Below are positions 8,101-8,922 of a DNA stretch of 8,922 nucleotides, in pieces (position 1 is the first letter of the stretch; each line of letters opens with the position of its first letter). The DNA lies in NCBI GenBank assembly GCA_018969455.1, contig JAGWYI010000137.1, forward strand, positions 1 to 8,922. The letters are read 5' to 3'. The notes under the pieces were generated by a model that had not been told where the DNA came from, did not search any database, and saw nothing but the letters and a program-made list of their open reading frames with translations. The position numbers were made by a program, and so were the translations under genes. This DNA comes from Bacteroidota bacterium. GTDB lineage: Bacteria > Bacteroidota > Bacteroidia > Chitinophagales > Saprospiraceae.

Positions 8101-8828
8101 CTTGGCTGTCCGGTCAGATTGAGGTCGTAGGGATCTTGTCCACAATTCAATACGGGGGCGCTTAATCCATCGCGGTTGGGTGGAAATGCAATTGCTCCCA
8201 GGGTAATTTGCTTGGCCCAAATTTTTTGGGTACATTGGGTGCTGTTACCTGCAGCATCGGAAACCCTCCAGTTTCGATCGATGCGTCGTTTGATAGGGAA
8301 CCCATTTTGCGTAGTTCCGCATGCAAACTCGGTGGGAGTATCATTCCAAACCATGCTTAGAAGCGCAGCATTGGTACAGTTGTCAGTAGAAGTCGGCGCT
8401 CCAATGAGCGCAGGATCGGGTTCCTGATTGCACCAAATCCAAATATCCGGACAGGAAATGACCGGGGAGAGGCCGTCAACTACGGTAATTTGGCAGCTGC
8501 ATGAATTCCCGGATGCGTTGTGGGTAATTAATGCCGTGACATTTTCGCCCAATTGATTGCAATTCAGCGGATTGGGCAGTGTTGAACCATAGTTGTCGAG
8601 CAGTTCAAGCGAGAGGGTGCCCGGGCAGGAGCTGGCAGCACCTGGTGCGATCATTTGGGTATTGATCAAAGCCTGACCATTCTGGTTCAGTGCAACCTGA
8701 AGAGAAGGTTTGCATACCAAACTGCATTGTGCTGACAAGGAAATTACCGTTCCCCCAAAGGAGATTCCAACTACAAGGAAAAACGGGAGCAGCCCTTGAG
8801 CAATAAAGCGTTTGGATAAAACGGCCAT
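5106..8828 (-). CDS. T9SS-exported multi-HYR protein with dockerin-like and cohesin-like regions
   Basis: Complete gene of 1240 residues, from the ATG at 8828 to the TAG at 5106-5108. An in-frame TAA lies just upstream and no other Met occurs before residue 59, so the start is well fixed. Residues 1-34 are a signal peptide (hydrophobic LLPFFLVVGISFGG, cleavage near L-S-A/Q). Residues 39-826 are Cys-rich HYR-like modules with recurrent DNTPP, SDNC, PVGxHxVxYxATD and DxxGN motifs, arranged in a super-repeat of about 350 residues. From 826 a short beta segment leads to a dockerin-like region (about 885-946) with two EF-hand-like loops, N889-D900 and D924-D935 (DANKSGSVTTFD). A VGIKVGDVNN motif (about 995-1005) and a cohesin-like beta region (about 1015-1150) follow. 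The C-terminus (about 1155-1240) is a T9SS type A sorting domain: DPNPF, LLEVYDVTGRLVY, GVYFYRV. In known T9SS cargo this domain directs outer-membrane passage and surface anchoring or release. Inferred role: calcium-stabilised surface or matrix adhesin. No enzymatic domain is seen. Confidence 0.93.
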   Translation of the reverse strand: MAVLSKRFIAQGLLPFFLVVGISFGGTVISLSAQCSLVCKPSLQVALNQNGQALINTQMIAPGAASSCPGTLSLELLDNYGSTLPNPLNCNQLGENVTALITHNASGNSCSCQITVVDGLSPVISCPDIWIWCNQEPDPALIGAPTSTDNCTNAALLSMVWNDTPTEFACGTTQNGFPIKRRIDRNWRVSDAAGNSTQCTQKIWAKQITLGAIAFPPNRDGLSAPVLNCGQDPYDLNLTGQPSVDGAPIDNFNTCDVGITYADQKLDVCPPAGYAILRTWTAVDFCLGLVSSKIQIIKVQDNTPPALSPPPNITVGTSGFGCSASVLLPQATASDNCSSVVVNPSWNFGSGYGPFNNVPVGVHTVTYVATDACNNVRTSTMRVTVVDQTPPQAICKSSLQISLLSNGGAQITPSVMDGGSSDNCGPVTMQVSRDAIHFDAAVPVTCADLSNPVIFTLKVTDAAGQSNICETNITVRDFLKPDMQCPNAVFLNCLDNYKDLNMTGKATASDNCGIDTLYFTDVGNPGACNIGNIQRVWRAIDQAGNVRSCTQQISITALSPTNVLFPSNKTLSACAGPQDLAPASTGTPQIIGQYCSPLSISYTDNLIQAPAPYCKRIFRSWKVVDPCIYTGNLGSPGIWEYVQTIDVVDQQGPILNVPAPVLASTGSGGCQAFVDLPEVSAQDCSTVLSIVHNSPYALNLGANASGLYPVGMHQVVFTATDDCGNTSQKTVQIEVRDQTKPIALCKTGLSIPLNASGYASISPDEIDAGSYDACTTPAFLSKYVAPSNFDCQSLGFKKISLTIGDASGNVAVCTTMVSINDPNQVCASGPTLRALGGGIRTEQGDTVRNIPVELYNNGLYVVNYCDSTGRFRFDDLASDSSYHIRPINNANWSNGISTYDLLLISRHILGIQPLNSPYKLIAADANKSGSVTTFDIVQLRKLILGIYDTLPGINSWRFIPASHSFINPNNPFYGGFPEEIFIQNLNTDSLGNQFVGIKVGDVNNSSNPAQARTGQDTAWLSLQIMDIPGVDSVRCRLKLEANRRVDGIQFALGMPANKQFRVEIPEESFLRSENWVQISPEELRVSWNRGLEQTEHTDLLDFVCVKNGNSLNYKLFFSLIDLKLKSEVYIKDEIMHLAIRLPVGETAPSNREWDISADPNPFVESIWISCRNCPDARYLLEVYDVTGRLVYSDKKAAAPGNPIAQICGTNLPGAGVYFYRVVLDANTIKTGRMVYVNSHN
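6351..8714 (-). repeat. Protein-level super-repeat of about 350 residues (two units plus a partial third)
   Basis: Inside the 1240-residue protein, the motif C-K-x-x-L-x-(V/I)-x-L occurs at Cys39, Cys395 and Cys745, spaced 356 and 350 residues apart. A second anchor, C-T-Q-(K/Q)-I, occurs at Cys199 and Cys549, again 350 apart, and each lies exactly 196 residues before the next C-K motif. Unit 1 is residues 39-394, unit 2 is 395-744, and unit 3 is cut short at about 826, where the dockerin-like part begins. Each full unit holds the same series of smaller HYR-like modules. The DNA has diverged strongly, so this is an old duplication rather than a recent tandem repeat. Confidence 0.75.
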
Positions 8829-8832
8829 GCGG

Positions 8833-8840
8833 CAAAATTA
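8833..8840 (-). promoter_or_regulatory. Possible -7 box abutting the start of the 1240-residue gene
   Basis: On the minus strand this reads TAATTTTG, matching TAnnTTTG. It ends only four bases before the ATG at 8828, so a transcript started from it would have almost no leader. No good -33 element is seen in the AT-rich 94 bp upstream (8829-8922), which otherwise holds nothing I can name. In such AT-rich DNA a chance match is plausible. Confidence 0.2.
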
Positions 8841-8922
8841 AAAATGATTAAGAATCTGTTAAAAATCATAATATAACATGAAAGGATTTTTTCGCCATAC
8901 ATCGTTCCGTTTTTTTGCCGTA

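Overview
The window looks like chromosome of a Bacteroidota bacterium, most likely of the Saprospiraceae / Haliscomenobacter type. The reasons are very large secreted proteins built from HYR-like (hyalin-repeat) modules, a C-terminal type IX secretion (T9SS) sorting domain, a dockerin-like segment followed by a cohesin-like segment, AT-rich intergenic DNA, and start regions without a clear Shine-Dalgarno sequence. All three genes I can support lie on the minus strand. The long plus-strand open frames are antisense shadows. This assignment is by recognition of protein families, not by a database search.

Layout in the direction of transcription (right to left). (1) 8828-5106: a complete 1240-residue secreted protein with a signal peptide, a long-period array of cysteine-rich HYR-like modules that repeats about every 350 residues, a dockerin-like pair of EF-hand loops, a cohesin-like beta region and a T9SS type A sorting domain. 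(2) 5105-4584: 522 bp of AT-rich non-coding DNA holding a hairpin with a T-run that reads as a minus-strand terminator, and a perfect match to the Bacteroidota -7 box. (3) 4583-4137: a 148-residue exported protein of unknown family. (4) After 63 bp, 4073 to beyond base 1: a giant exported protein, at least 1357 residues here and open at its C-terminus, with a CUB-like domain, HYR-like modules, a proprotein-convertase P domain and a further beta-sandwich domain.

The two large proteins share a homologous module order and are probably related surface or matrix adhesins exported by T9SS. The small gene sits directly before the giant one with no visible terminator between them, so those two may be co-transcribed. 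The most unusual feature is in the giant protein. Compared with the ungapped modules of its neighbour, three of its HYR-like modules carry extra sequence next to the conserved D-N-C motif: about 170 residues (a beta-sandwich domain), about 161 residues (the P domain) and about 32 residues. This suggests that one loop of the HYR fold serves as a docking site for inserted domains. The giant gene also has a visibly more biased codon usage than the 1240-residue gene, which suggests high expression. I see no RNA genes, CRISPR arrays or mobile elements.
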